A stretch of 64,000 bases of DNA from Mycobacterium sp. M26 (GTDB lineage Bacteria > Actinomycetota > Actinomycetes > Mycobacteriales > Mycobacteriaceae): the NCBI RefSeq assembly GCF_001494595.1, contig NZ_LN929908.1, positions 1,959,716 through 2,023,715 of the forward strand, read 5' to 3'. Positions 39,659 to 49,518 of the stretch are shown here, piece after piece. Positions within the stretch are counted from its first letter, which is position 1, and the number at the start of each line of letters is the position of its first letter. The notes under the pieces were generated by a model. That model did no database searches, was not told the DNA's origin, and was given only the letters and a program-made list of their open reading frames with translations. The translations under genes and the position numbers were made by a program.

Positions 39659-40504
39659 GTGAGCGATAGGGAGTCCCTGGTTTCGGGTGTCTCGGACACC
39701 GCACGCTGGGTCGCGGTGTACCGGGCCCAGGAATCCGCCCGGCCCGACGCCCTGTTCCGCGACGATCTCGCCGACCTGCTGGCCGGCGAGCAGGGCCGCG
39801 CGATCGTGGCCGCGGCACCGCGCCGGATCCGGGATGGCTGGTGGTTGGTGGCGCGCACCAAGCTCATCGACGATCTGATCGAAGACGCCATCGCCCAGGG
39901 CTGCGATCGCGTGCTCAACCTCGCTGCCGGCCTCGACACCCGGCCCTACCGGCTGGACCTGCCCGCTGATCTGGTGTGGGTGGAGGCCGACCTACCGGCC
40001 CTGGTCGCGGAGAAGGACCGGCTATTGGCTGACCGGACCCCGCGCTGCCAGCTGTCCCGCCACGCCGTCGACCTGGCCGATCCGGCGGCCCGGGACCGCT
40101 TCCTCGATGAGGCGCTCGCGGGTGCCCGCAAGGCGTTCGTGCTGACCGAGGGTCTGCTCATGTACCTGTCCGCCCAGGACGTCACCGGGCTGTCGGCCGC
40201 CTTCACCCGTCCCGAGATTGCCTGGTGGACATTCGATTTCGCCTCCCGTGGCCTCCAGAAGACGATGAACGAGAAAGCCGACGGCCTGCTGCGCAACGCC
40301 CCGTTCACCTTCGCCCCCGACAACGGCCTGGCGTTCTTCGAAGACCTGGGGTGGACGACGGTCAGCGTCGAGTCGGTGATGACGGCGGCCTACCGGTACC
40401 GGCGGCTGCCCCGGCTCATGCGGCTGCTCGCCCGGCTCCCGCAACCGGACCCGCGCCGGCCGGGCACCAAGGTGCTCAGCGCCGTTGCCTGCATGACGCG
40501 TTAG
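39659..40504 (+). CDS. TIGR00027/LCMT-type SAM-dependent methyltransferase
   Basis: A 281-residue member of the large mycobacterial family of putative O-methyltransferases related to leucine carboxyl methyltransferase. Hallmarks are ARPDALFRDDLA, NLAAGLDTRPYRLDLP with the SAM loop, WVEADLP and the FVLTEGLLMYL segment. The substrate is unknown. GTG 39659 (or 39656) is the probable start. Its TAG overlaps the TAA of the convergent MPT64-like gene (TTAG at 40501-40504). Confidence 0.85.
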   Translation: MSDRESLVSGVSDTARWVAVYRAQESARPDALFRDDLADLLAGEQGRAIVAAAPRRIRDGWWLVARTKLIDDLIEDAIAQGCDRVLNLAAGLDTRPYRLDLPADLVWVEADLPALVAEKDRLLADRTPRCQLSRHAVDLADPAARDRFLDEALAGARKAFVLTEGLLMYLSAQDVTGLSAAFTRPEIAWWTFDFASRGLQKTMNEKADGLLRNAPFTFAPDNGLAFFEDLGWTTVSVESVMTAAYRYRRLPRLMRLLARLPQPDPRRPGTKVLSAVACMTR

Positions 40505-41190
40505 GCCAGCATCGGGTCGATAGCCGAGCGGGGCACCAGCACCTGCAGCGGTCCGGCCGCCTCGGCCAGCAGCGTGCCCTGGCTGAAGAAGAAGATCACC
40601 CCGTCATTGGTGATGGCGAAGTTCTGGTAGTTGGCCGGGTCCAGGCCGGCGCCGGCGGGGATCACCACCTGCTGGCCGGTCTGCTTCTGCAACTCGGCCG
40701 CCACGATCGGGTACACCACCGGAAGTGGATCGGCGGTGGGCTGCCACAGGGTGTCCCAGGTGATGGCCTTGCGGTAGGTCTGATCCCAGTTGAACGACGC
40801 GTAGGACGTCTCCGGGTGCGCACCGCCGGTGTTCCGGTAGGTCTGCAGTACCACCGCCTGCGTGCCGCGCGGCGGGACCGACGAGTTGTAGGTGGTCGCG
40901 GTGATGTCCAGGGCGTACGGCAGGTCGTGCGGGGCGGAGGACTTGGCGACGTTGAGGAACTCGTCGCGGGTCTTGCTGACGTAGTCGGCGATCGACTTGG
41001 TGTCGGGATAGCTGCTGGGGAAGCTGATGGACACCTCGTAGGCCGGATCGTTGAGCTCGATCTGGCAGGTCTGCCCGGTGTCGACGCCCTTGAGATCGGC
41101 GCAGTAGTTCTTCGGTGCGGCCGAGGCGACTGCTGGGCAACTCGCTACGGCGGCCGCCGTGACCAGGGTGGCAATTCTCAGTGTGCGCAT
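40501..41190 (-). CDS. MPT64/MPB64-like secreted protein
   Basis: A 229-residue exported protein. A signal peptide ending in VASAAP is followed by NYCADLKGVDTGQTCQIEL, and later PPRGTQAVVLQTYRN, TWDTLWQPTADPLPVVYPIV and VLVPRSAID. These are shared almost throughout with the M. tuberculosis antigen MPT64. The fold is a DUF3298/RsiV-like domain of unknown biochemical role. The second cysteine probably forms a disulfide with the first. Confidence 0.9.
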   Translation of the reverse strand: MRTLRIATLVTAAAVASCPAVASAAPKNYCADLKGVDTGQTCQIELNDPAYEVSISFPSSYPDTKSIADYVSKTRDEFLNVAKSSAPHDLPYALDITATTYNSSVPPRGTQAVVLQTYRNTGGAHPETSYASFNWDQTYRKAITWDTLWQPTADPLPVVYPIVAAELQKQTGQQVVIPAGAGLDPANYQNFAITNDGVIFFFSQGTLLAEAAGPLQVLVPRSAIDPMLA

Positions 41191-41225
41191 GGTTCGACCT
41201 TCCTCCCCGTCCCCGGGCGGTGCCG

Positions 41226-42560
41226 TCACCGCCGAGCACATGCTAGGACACCATCCTGATCGGCGTCCTGATCGTGGTGCCGTAGCAGCAGCACGCTCAG
41301 CAGGCTGACCGCGCAGAAGCCGGCCATCATGACGGCGATCGCTCCGCTGCCGTGGGCGCTCATCAGCACAGGTGACAGGACGGGCGGGATTGCGCCGCCG
41401 GCGATTCCGGCGAGGTTGCTGGTCATCGCCGTGCCGGTATAGCGGTAGTCGAACGCGAAGATGCCGGGGATGAATGACGCCATCGGGCCCATCACGATGC
41501 CGGTGATCGCGTAGGTCACCACGATGGCCAGGCCGTAGAGCAGCGGTTCGCCTGTTTCGATCATCGGGATGACGACGAAGGACCAGGGCACCGCCAACGC
41601 AAACCCGGCCGCAATCGTGCGCCGGGCCCCGATGCGACGGCTCAGCGTCGCGGACGCAAACACCAGCGCCACCGTCGCCAGTCCGCCGAGAACCCCGACG
41701 ACGAAGATGTCGGTCCGGGAAATGCCGGCTTGGCGGTGGGCCAGAGTCGTGAAATAGGTGCCAGCCTGGAACGCCAGCATGAACAGTCCGCTCATCACGC
41801 CGACGGCCAACAGCAACTCGGTGGCCTGTCGACGCAGCAGCTGCAGGATCGGTACCTCGATCGGGCGTTCGGGGGCCTCGGTGAAGACCGCCGTCTCGTC
41901 GACCTTCAGCCGGATGTACACGGCGGTGCCGAGTAGTACGGCACTGAGCAAAAACGGTATGCGCCAACCCCATTCGAGGAAGGCGGTACTGGCGGTGCCC
42001 AGCAGGGTGTGCGCCAGCAGGAACACCAGGTTGGCCAGGACGAGTGCGCTACCGAGCCCCAACTGGATGAACATACAGGCATACGAACGCTTTTCACGGG
42101 GAGCGCTCTCCGCACATAACAGCGCCGCACCCGCCCACTCGCCACCCACCGCGAAGCCCTGGATCAGCCGCAGCGCAATCAGCAGTGCCGGTGCGGCCAG
42201 GCCGATGGATGCGGTGGCCGGAATCAGACCGACACCCACCGTCGCGAGCCCCATCATCAGCAGCGTGATGACCAGAGTGCGCTTGCGTCCGATCCGGTCA
42301 CCCATGTGGCCGAAGAACGCGGCACCGACCGGGCGGGCCAGGAATGCGCTGGCGAAACTGCCCAGCGAGGCCACCGTGCCCATCGTGGGACCCAGGTGCG
42401 GGAAGAACACCACCGGGAACACCAAAGCGGCCGCGGTGCCGTAGATGAAGAAGTCGTAGTACTCGATCGTCGAACCGACGTAGCTGGCCATGGTGGCGCG
42501 GCGCATCGTGGCCCGCGCGGGCACCGCGATACGTCCGGGATGTTCCCGCACTGACTGCAT
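41226..42560 (-). CDS. MFS transporter, metabolite:H+ symporter type
   Basis: A 444-residue, twelve-helix transporter of the MHS family (ShiA/ProP-like). Early ASYVGSTIEYYDFFIYGTAAAL, the loop 2-3 motif GHMGDRIGRKRTL and RLIQGFAVGGEWAGAALL are typical. The transported compound, likely a carboxylate or other small organic acid, cannot be told. ATG 42560 is the probable start; the longer frame upstream has no supporting signal. Confidence 0.82.
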   Translation of the reverse strand: MQSVREHPGRIAVPARATMRRATMASYVGSTIEYYDFFIYGTAAALVFPVVFFPHLGPTMGTVASLGSFASAFLARPVGAAFFGHMGDRIGRKRTLVITLLMMGLATVGVGLIPATASIGLAAPALLIALRLIQGFAVGGEWAGAALLCAESAPREKRSYACMFIQLGLGSALVLANLVFLLAHTLLGTASTAFLEWGWRIPFLLSAVLLGTAVYIRLKVDETAVFTEAPERPIEVPILQLLRRQATELLLAVGVMSGLFMLAFQAGTYFTTLAHRQAGISRTDIFVVGVLGGLATVALVFASATLSRRIGARRTIAAGFALAVPWSFVVIPMIETGEPLLYGLAIVVTYAITGIVMGPMASFIPGIFAFDYRYTGTAMTSNLAGIAGGAIPPVLSPVLMSAHGSGAIAVMMAGFCAVSLLSVLLLRHHDQDADQDGVLACARR

Positions 42561-42719
42561 CGGATCATCGTCGCCGGATCCGGCCCGCCGCGGTGTCGGC
42601 CGGTCGACGGGTCCGGTGGGGGATTGTGTTGTCCCCCAATCGGAGGACCGGGTCAGCGGCGCCGAGTAGCGTGATGACGGCGAACCGATCTGCGACGAAC
42701 GAGCTCGAGGTGCACAACC

Positions 42720-43430
42720 ATGCGTGCGATACATGACATCCTCGACGCGCACGGCGGTCTTGAGTACTGGAATTCGCTGTCGGCCATCGATATCGAGATG
42801 TCGGCGTGGGGCTTCCTGTTCACGGCGAAGCGGGTAGCGCCGCAGCGGCACGCGCGGTTGACGGTGGACACCCGTGCACCACACGTTGTGCTGCATGACT
42901 ATCCGGCACAGGGCCGCAGGGCAGTCCTTCACGGCGGCGTCCGTGTCGAGATTCTCGACGCCGCCGGTGCTGTCGTCGAGTCACGGGACAATCCCCGCGA
43001 TGCCTTCCGTTCCGGTCGCGTACTGCGCTGGGATGCCATCGATTTCGCCTACTTCTGCGGCTACGCCATGTGGAACTATCTGAGTTTGCCTTTCCTGCTC
43101 GTTGCCCCTGGCGTCGCCGTGGATACCTCGCCGGAGCCCACCCCTGCTGGCTGCACCCGATACCGGGTGCGTTATCCGCCAGAGGTACCGACACATTCGC
43201 AGGTGCAGGACCTCCACTTCGACAACTCGGGTCGTCTGCTGCGCCACGACTACACCGCTGAGGTGGTCGGTTCCTGGGCCAAGGCCGCACACATGTGCCG
43301 GGACTACCGGCAGTTCGGTGGCTTGTGGTTGCCGACCACACGACGGGTCTATCCCCGAGGTCCGTTGAACCGTCCGCTACCGTTGCCGACCTTGGTCGCC
43401 ATCGACATCCACAGCGCCACCCCGTGCTGA
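42720..43430 (+). CDS. Conserved protein of unknown function
   Basis: A 236-residue soluble protein without signal peptide or recognisable catalytic motif. It starts with RAIHDILDAHGGLEYWNSL, is beta-rich, and ends in a segment like SWAKAAHMCRDYRQFGGLWLPTTRRVYP. That pattern occurs in actinobacterial proteins of unknown role. It is divergent from the MFS gene across 160 bases, which suggests a shared control region. Confidence 0.65.
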   Translation: MRAIHDILDAHGGLEYWNSLSAIDIEMSAWGFLFTAKRVAPQRHARLTVDTRAPHVVLHDYPAQGRRAVLHGGVRVEILDAAGAVVESRDNPRDAFRSGRVLRWDAIDFAYFCGYAMWNYLSLPFLLVAPGVAVDTSPEPTPAGCTRYRVRYPPEVPTHSQVQDLHFDNSGRLLRHDYTAEVVGSWAKAAHMCRDYRQFGGLWLPTTRRVYPRGPLNRPLPLPTLVAIDIHSATPC

Positions 43431-43431
43431 C

Positions 43432-44838
43432 TCAGAGCAGCGACTGAATCCAGTCACGGGCGAAGTACACCACGAAGCCGGCGGTGACGATCCACAGCAG
43501 CGGGCTGATCTCGCGGGCCTTGCCGGCGGCCGACCGCACCACCACCCAGCTGATGAATCCCACGCCGATGCCGTTGGCGATCGAATAACTGAACGGCATC
43601 ACCGCCACCGTCAGCACCACCGGTAGCGCCACCGAGAACTCGGAGACGTCGACGTGGCGAAGCTGGGAGAACATCATCGTCCCGACGATCACCAGTGCGG
43701 CGGCGGCCACTTCGCTCGGCACGATCGAGGCCAGCGGCGAGACGAACATCGCCGCCAAAAACAGCACGCCGGTGACCAGGTTGGCCAGCCCGGTGCGCGC
43801 GCCTTCCTCGATGCCGGCCCCGGACTCGATGAACACCGTGTTGGAGGAGGCGGAGACGCCGCCGCCGACCATCGCTCCGGCACCTTCGACGATCAGCGCC
43901 GAGCGCAGCCGCGGAAACTTGCCCTGCGCGTCGGCGACACCGGCCTCACGTGACAGGCCGGTGAAGGTGCCCATGGCGTCGAAGAAGTTGGCGAACACCA
44001 GGGTGAACACCAGCATGGTGGCGGCGAGAATGCCGATGCGGCTGAAGCTTTCGAGGCTGAACGCGCCGACCAGTGACAGGTCGGGCAGGGCGAACGGTGA
44101 TCCGGACAGGGTCGGCACCGACAACGACCAGCCGCCGGGGTTCTTCACCGCCGGACCCAGATGCCAGATGGCCTCGATGGCCATCGCGACCAGGGTGCCG
44201 ATCACCAACCCGATGAGAATGCCACCCCGGACCCGGCGCACCACCAGGATGGCGGTGAGCAACAACGTGAAGATGAAGACCAGCGTCGGGACGGTGCTGA
44301 TGGATCCGTTCCCCCCGCTGCCCAGCCCGACCGGGGGAGAGGGCACCCCGGTGGACTCGATGAAGCCGGAGTCGACCAGACCGATGAAGAGGATGAACAG
44401 ACCGATGCCCGCGGTGATGGCCAGCTTCAGTTGCATCGGCACGGCGTCGAACACCATCCGGCGCAACCCGGTGGCGGCCAGCACCACGATTATCAAGCCG
44501 TTGATCACCACCAGGCCCATGGCCTCGGGCCATGTCACGGTGCCCACCACCGTGGTGGCCAGGAACGAGTTGATGCCCAGGCCCGCGGCGAACGCGAACG
44601 GCAGCCGGGCCACCAGACCGAAGACGATCGTCATGACACCAGCGGCCAGAGCCGTGGTGGCCGATACCTGACCGAACTCCAGTTTGTTGCCGGCGACGTC
44701 GGGAGCGCCGGCCAGGATGATCGGGTTCAAGACGATGATGTAGGCCATCGCGATGAACGTGACGAGGCCGCCACGGATCTCCGCACCCATCGTCGACCCT
44801 CTGGCCGACACCTCGAAAAACCGGTCGAGACGATTCAC
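43432..44838 (-). CDS. NCS2-family purine permease (AzgA type)
   Basis: A 468-residue permease with about 13 membrane helices for hypoxanthine, guanine or adenine uptake. The early RGGLVTFIAMAYIIVLNPIIL, FANFFDAMGTFTGL and GGGVSASSNTVFIESGAGIEEGARTGLANL segments are the AzgA hallmarks. GTG 44838 is chosen because it begins the conserved NRLDRFFEV; AGGG lies upstream. It ends convergent to the preceding gene. Confidence 0.9.
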   Translation of the reverse strand: MNRLDRFFEVSARGSTMGAEIRGGLVTFIAMAYIIVLNPIILAGAPDVAGNKLEFGQVSATTALAAGVMTIVFGLVARLPFAFAAGLGINSFLATTVVGTVTWPEAMGLVVINGLIIVVLAATGLRRMVFDAVPMQLKLAITAGIGLFILFIGLVDSGFIESTGVPSPPVGLGSGGNGSISTVPTLVFIFTLLLTAILVVRRVRGGILIGLVIGTLVAMAIEAIWHLGPAVKNPGGWSLSVPTLSGSPFALPDLSLVGAFSLESFSRIGILAATMLVFTLVFANFFDAMGTFTGLSREAGVADAQGKFPRLRSALIVEGAGAMVGGGVSASSNTVFIESGAGIEEGARTGLANLVTGVLFLAAMFVSPLASIVPSEVAAAALVIVGTMMFSQLRHVDVSEFSVALPVVLTVAVMPFSYSIANGIGVGFISWVVVRSAAGKAREISPLLWIVTAGFVVYFARDWIQSLL

Positions 44839-44910
44839 GTCTGGAACCCTAAGATCCCGGGCACGGAAATTCCGTGTAACGGCGAGCCGCGCGTGGCGCA
44901 CGATAGCGGC

Positions 44911-46423
44911 ATGACGTCGGGGCGCGGAACCCGGACGGCGCAGCGCCGTTCGACGGTACTGCTCGCGGCGCTGGGTCTGATCACCGTGACTGCGGCCGTT
45001 CTGCAGACCGGCGTCGTCCCCATTCTCGGCGCCATCGCCTCCACACTGCAGTCGCCCGCGGTGGACGTCAGCTGGGTGCTCACCGCGAACCTGCTCGCGG
45101 CGGCGGCAAGCACCCCGCTGATCGGCCGGCTGGCCGACGTCTACCCCAAGAAGACGGTGCTGCTGGTGGTGCTCGCCATAGTTCTGGCCGGATCACTGCT
45201 CGCAGCGACTACCACGTCGCTGCCCCTGCTGGTGGTGGCCCGGGTGCTGCAGGCCGGGTCCTTCGCCTTGTTTCCAGTTTGCGTCTCGATTCTGCGCGAC
45301 GAGATTGCTCCGCAGCGCCTGGTGCGGGCCATGGCGGTGCTGTCGGCGACGCTGGGTCTCGGCGGTGGACTGGGGCTGGTGCTGACTGGGCTGCTCTCGA
45401 CGAGCGGCGCGGACTATCACGTGGTGTTCTGGCTGCACTCGGCGATGTCGGTGGCGGTGTTGATCGCCGCCGCCCTGGCCGTCCCCCGGCGACCCGGGCA
45501 GGGCCGGGTGCACATCGACTGGCTGGGGGCCGTTGGGCTCGCGGTTGGTCTCTCGGCGCTCCTGCTGGCTCTGACCCAGGGGCGCGGCTGGGGCTGGGGA
45601 TCGCCGAGAACACTGGCTGGGGGCCGTTGGGCTCGCGGTTGGTCTCTCGGCGCTCCTGCTGGCTCTGACCCAGGGGCGCGGCTGGGGCTGGGGATCGCCG
45701 AGAACCGTTGCGACCGCGGTGGGCGGGGTGGTGGTTCTTGCGGTGTGGTGGTGGTGGAGTCGGCGCATCACCGCACCACTGGTGTCGACGGCGATGCTGT
45801 CGCGGCGTCCGCTTCTTCTCACCAATGCCGCGACGGTACTGGTCGGGATGGGTCTCTACATCGCCTTCCTCGGGGTGACCGACTTTGTCGAGGCGCCTGC
45901 CGGGCGAGGTTATGGCTTCGGGGCCACTGTGCTCGAGGCCAGTCTGGCGTTCCTGCTGCCCGGCGCGATCGCGGCAGCGCTCACCGCGCTCGTGGGCGGC
46001 TACTACGTCGACCGTTTCGGTGCTCGTGTGGTGGGGATGGTCGGCGCCGCGGCCGGTCTGGCCGGGTTCGTGTTGCTGGCCGTCCTGCACAACACCGGTT
46101 GGGAGATCGTCGCCGGCTACGTGCTGGCCAACGCCTACATCAGCCTCGCCTACGGGGCGTTACCCGTGCTGGTCGTCGATGAAGTGGAACCCACGGAGAC
46201 GGCCGTTGCCACCGGGATCAACGCCATCGCCCGGACGGTGGGCAGCGCCATCGGTGCGGCGGTGGTGGCGGTGCTCGTGATTCCCAGCGACGTGGGACAG
46301 GTACCGGAAGGCGACTTCGTCGCCGTCTTCACCGTGGGCGGACTGACGGCGCTGGTCGCGATGGTGCTGTTGTCCCGGGTGAAGTCGGTTGTCCCGCAAC
46401 GGCTGTCAGGTCAGCCGACGTAA
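44911..46423 (+). pseudogene. MFS transporter gene interrupted by a frameshifting 94-bp tandem duplication
   Basis: The first part encodes an EmrB/QacA-like drug:H+ antiporter (VDVSWVLTANLLAAAASTPLIGRLADVYPKK and further helices). After VHIDWLGAVGL the sequence 45518-45611 is repeated exactly at 45612-45705. 94 is 1 modulo 3, so the frame is lost and the product turns into an arginine/glycine-rich tail ending at 46182. The remaining transporter half continues in another frame from about 45719 to 46423. Deleting one copy joins GWGSPRTVATAVGG in one frame and yields a complete protein. It overlaps the next, convergent gene by 13 bases. Confidence 0.9.
45518..45705. repeat. Perfect 94-bp tandem duplication
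   Basis: Bases 45518-45611 and 45612-45705 are identical at every position; identity stops at 45612/45706 (A versus C) and 45517/45611 (G versus C). No other copy is seen. It lies inside the MFS gene and causes its frameshift. Confidence 0.95.
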
Positions 46424-47076
46424 ATCTCATTACCCGAAGGGTACCCACCGCCATTGGTGGCGATGTGGACATGGGTGTAATGGTTGGCATCGTCGGAGCC
46501 GTAATTGCCCATCAGTGACGGGGCGCCGTTGTGCGAGTACAGCACCCGCCGCCAGATCACGTGGTTCAGCGACAGCCGGTCGGCGTTGGCCAGCGCGAAC
46601 GCCGCGATCCGGTCACCGAGTGCCTTACCCGCCGGAGTTTGGTAGTTCGGGATCATCACGTCGATGGCCAGGCCGTTGGGATGCCACTTGAGGGCATCGG
46701 CGCGTACCCCGCCGATGGTCGTGATCTCCGGGAAGTACGCGCTCACGAGCCGCTCGGCGAGGATGGTGTTGACCTGCAGCCCCTTCTCGTCGCAGCGGCC
46801 CACGGGAAGCACCCGCCGGTTCGCCGCGGCCCGGCTGGCCGCCACGTCCGCTGCGGACATGACGATGTAATGGGCGGCAACCGGTGCGGTGCGGATGTCG
46901 AGGTCGGTCGCGGCCACCAACTCCGCTCCGTGGGCCTCGATGCTCGCCGGCGGGGTGCCCGGATGGGACACGGTACTGCTACCGACGGCGAGGACGATGA
47001 CGGCGGGGATGGCGGCCCGCACAGCGCTGCTGATCGACCAGCGGCGCCGTGGCTTGGCTAACCGATGCTTCCCCAC
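46411..47076 (-). CDS. Exported LAS-metallopeptidase-like protein
   Basis: A 221-residue protein with an N-terminal membrane anchor or signal (AIPAVIVLAVGS). The C-terminal domain has KWHPNGLAIDVMIPNY and HYTHVHIATNGGGYP. The spaced H, D and HxH resemble the zinc ligands of the LAS family (peptidoglycan endo/carboxypeptidases), an inference from motif spacing. GTG 47076, beginning GKHRLAKPRRR, is preferred; ATG 47115 is the alternative. Confidence 0.68.
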   Translation of the reverse strand: MGKHRLAKPRRRWSISSAVRAAIPAVIVLAVGSSTVSHPGTPPASIEAHGAELVAATDLDIRTAPVAAHYIVMSAADVAASRAAANRRVLPVGRCDEKGLQVNTILAERLVSAYFPEITTIGGVRADALKWHPNGLAIDVMIPNYQTPAGKALGDRIAAFALANADRLSLNHVIWRRVLYSHNGAPSLMGNYGSDDANHYTHVHIATNGGGYPSGNEIYVG

Positions 47077-47343
47077 GCGCGGCACTTTACCTGCCCTGTC
47101 CTGCGGCGATGGCATCGTTCGCTATCTTCGGTGCCTCGCCGAAGCGGGTCCGAAGGGCAGCCGTGACGGCCGCGGCCGTTGCTATGTTGCGCCGACGCAA
47201 ATTCTCGTCGGCGGCAGGCATTGACCGGAAATTCACGCCCTGAACTGGGCGTTCATCTTCCGTTCACCGAACCGAATCCCCAGCGATACTGTTGGAGTTT
47301 CAGTTCGCTCCGAGCGGCCTCGTTGCAGCGGAAACTCGCGGGC

Positions 47344-48423
47344 CTATTTTTTGAATCGGCCAGCAAATCCGCGCAGCGGCAGGTCTGCGCTTGTGATCAG
47401 ACCGGGCGGGGCTGCGACCACCGAGGCGATGGCGTTGAGCGCGGGCAGCCCGGTGACCGTCATGCCGATGGAGGCGAACGAGTCCGGATCGGAGAGGTCC
47501 ACGCCGGGCTTCGGGAAGATCATGTGCTTGTTGTAGATGCACGGATCACCCTTGATCTGGGTGATGTAGCAGCCCTTGATGTCCCAACTCGGGTCGGTGT
47601 GCGGTGTCATCTGCCACTCCAGGTGGGTCTCGACGCGTGGCACACCGTCGACCAGGCCCTGGTACTTGATGTAGTTGCCGCCCAGCGATCCCTTCGGCAA
47701 CACGTACCAGCCCAGGTCGACATCCTTGGTGCAGGCTCCGAGTTCGTAGCTGAAGGTCACCTCGTCGAGCTGCAGGTCGAAGCAGTCCGCCATCATCAGC
47801 ACGCTGTCGGTGAAGACGCGGGTGTACTTCTCCAACTTGCCCGGGATGCTCGGGTCATCCACGGGCAGGCCATAGCCCACCTCGATCCAGGTGTCCTTGG
47901 AGTGATGGCAGGACACGTCGACCGACTCGATGGTGGTGACGTTCTCGATCTCCGCCACGTCCGCCGAGCAGACCACACCGAGAATCTGGTTGACGCCGGG
48001 GTTCATGCCGGTGCCGTAGAACGTGGAACCGCCCTTCTCGCAAGCCTCTTGGAGCAGCTGGGTGACCGGCTTGCCGGAGGGGTGCGGATGGTTGGTGTCG
48101 CGGTGCCAGCCGGTGATCCAGTCGGCGGTGGTCACGATGTTGATTCCGGCTTCGAGCACTGCGACGTAGAGGTCTTCGTCGGGGAAGACGCCGTGGAACG
48201 TCAACACATCGGGTTTGGCGGCGATGATCTCCTCGACTGATCCTGTCGCGGTGACGCCGATCGGGCCGATGCCGACGATCTCGCCGGCGTCCCGCCCGAT
48301 TTTGTCCGGCGTATAGCAGTGCAGGCCGACCAGTTGCAGGTCGGGACGATGCGCCATCCGCTTGATCATCTCGGAACCGACATTGCCGGTGGCGACCTGG
48401 AAAACCCGGACCGGTGTGGACAT
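47344..48423 (-). CDS. NAD(P)-binding oxidoreductase, dihydrodipicolinate-reductase-like N-terminal fold
   Basis: A 359-residue enzyme. The Rossmann loop is FQVATGNVGSEMIKRM at about residue 7, and VTTADWITGWHR and FYGTGMNPGVNQILG follow. Relatives include 2,4-diaminopentanoate dehydrogenase and many uncharacterised actinobacterial proteins. It is preceded by a good RBS (AGGAGT) and lies 11 bases downstream of the Rieske oxygenase gene, so the two probably act in one pathway, perhaps sterol or aromatic catabolism. Confidence 0.78.
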   Translation of the reverse strand: MSTPVRVFQVATGNVGSEMIKRMAHRPDLQLVGLHCYTPDKIGRDAGEIVGIGPIGVTATGSVEEIIAAKPDVLTFHGVFPDEDLYVAVLEAGINIVTTADWITGWHRDTNHPHPSGKPVTQLLQEACEKGGSTFYGTGMNPGVNQILGVVCSADVAEIENVTTIESVDVSCHHSKDTWIEVGYGLPVDDPSIPGKLEKYTRVFTDSVLMMADCFDLQLDEVTFSYELGACTKDVDLGWYVLPKGSLGGNYIKYQGLVDGVPRVETHLEWQMTPHTDPSWDIKGCYITQIKGDPCIYNKHMIFPKPGVDLSDPDSFASIGMTVTGLPALNAIASVVAAPPGLITSADLPLRGFAGRFKK

Positions 48424-48434
48424 GGACGTACTCC

Positions 48435-49451
48435 TCAATCGTGTTGTGCCGCAGCGGGATGCAGCTGGGCCGGATTATCGGGGTAGAACTGGTTGGCCCA
48501 CGTGCGGAATGCCGTGAAGCCGTCGTATTCGGAGGTCGCCAGGGCCGGGCGCAGCGTGTAGCGCTGGTGCTGCCAGATCTCGATGTCGGCGGCGAACTGG
48601 TCGATCACCATTTGGGCGAACTCGCGGGCCTTGCGCTCGGCCTTCTCGCTGTCGTCGCCGGCGACCCGGCCGATGTAGACCATGAACCGGATGTCGGAGG
48701 TGTACTCGTCGACGGGGGTGATCGCGGAGATGGTCCGGTTGTCCACCATCCCCCAACTCTTGGTCACCGCCACGCCCAGTCCGCCGTTGATCGCCTCCAC
48801 GCCGCTGTTGACGTCGTCGATGATCTGACCCTCGTCGCCCTCGAAGGTGATCGTGAAGTCGACGTAGGACACCGGGGTGTCGAAATCGTGGCGGGTGAAC
48901 AACGGCACGATCGGTGTTTGGTGCACGTACTTGAAATGGGCGAAGTCGACGCCGTTTTCGAGCACGTACTGCGGATGGATCTGCAGCCGGGAGCGGAATA
49001 GTCGCGCTTGCGGGTAGTAGTCGTCGGCGCAACTGTTGTCGTGGAAGTCGGCGAAGATGTCCGGAACGTCGAAGTAGGGCTCGCGGGCTTCGGTGTCGTG
49101 CCAGATGTAGATCGACGAGTTGCGCTCGACCACCGGGTAGGTGCGGATGCGCCGGCCGCGGTTGGGCCGGTCCTCGTAGGGGATGCAGACGTTGCGGCCC
49201 TCGCTGTTCCACTGCCAGCCGTGGAACGGGCACTGGATGACCTCGCCGACGACGGTGCCGCCGTACCCGAGATGGGCGCCGAGGTGCTCGCAGTAGGCGT
49301 CCATCACGGTCACCGCGCCCGACTCGGCGCGCCAGGCCACCATGTCGAGATCGAAGTAGGTCATCCGGTGGACGTCGCCGACATTGATCTCGTCGGACCA
49401 AGCCACCTGAAACCACCCGGTCGGCTTCATCGGCAGGGCTGGTTTGGGCAT
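48435..49451 (-). CDS. Rieske non-heme iron oxygenase (KshA-like)
   Basis: A 338-residue oxygenase component. The Rieske cluster is bound by CEHLGAH (about residue 54) and CPFHGW (about 74). The mononuclear iron site is in ENGVDFAHFKYVHQ (about 166), where D-x2-H-x4-H fits. The nearest type is 3-ketosteroid 9-alpha-hydroxylase, but the substrate cannot be told. No ferredoxin reductase gene is nearby. It is divergent from the TetR gene at 49519. Confidence 0.85.
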   Translation of the reverse strand: MPKPALPMKPTGWFQVAWSDEINVGDVHRMTYFDLDMVAWRAESGAVTVMDAYCEHLGAHLGYGGTVVGEVIQCPFHGWQWNSEGRNVCIPYEDRPNRGRRIRTYPVVERNSSIYIWHDTEAREPYFDVPDIFADFHDNSCADDYYPQARLFRSRLQIHPQYVLENGVDFAHFKYVHQTPIVPLFTRHDFDTPVSYVDFTITFEGDEGQIIDDVNSGVEAINGGLGVAVTKSWGMVDNRTISAITPVDEYTSDIRFMVYIGRVAGDDSEKAERKAREFAQMVIDQFAADIEIWQHQRYTLRPALATSEYDGFTAFRTWANQFYPDNPAQLHPAAAQHD

Positions 49452-49518
49452 GTCGGCGAGTCTAGGAATCCTTCATAGAGGTGTCAATGAAACTCGCGGG
49501 GCGGGCTACCATCCAGGG

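Noticed and set aside
47235..47252. Hairpin ACGCCC-TGAACT-GGGCGT as a terminator
   Set aside because: Stem of only six base pairs, no T-run, and its position between two leftward genes is not specific; too weak to list as a feature.
49472..49491. Inverted repeat TTCAT/ATGAA between the Rieske gene and TetR gene as an operator
   Set aside because: Five-base arms with a ten-base spacer can occur by chance; location is suggestive only.
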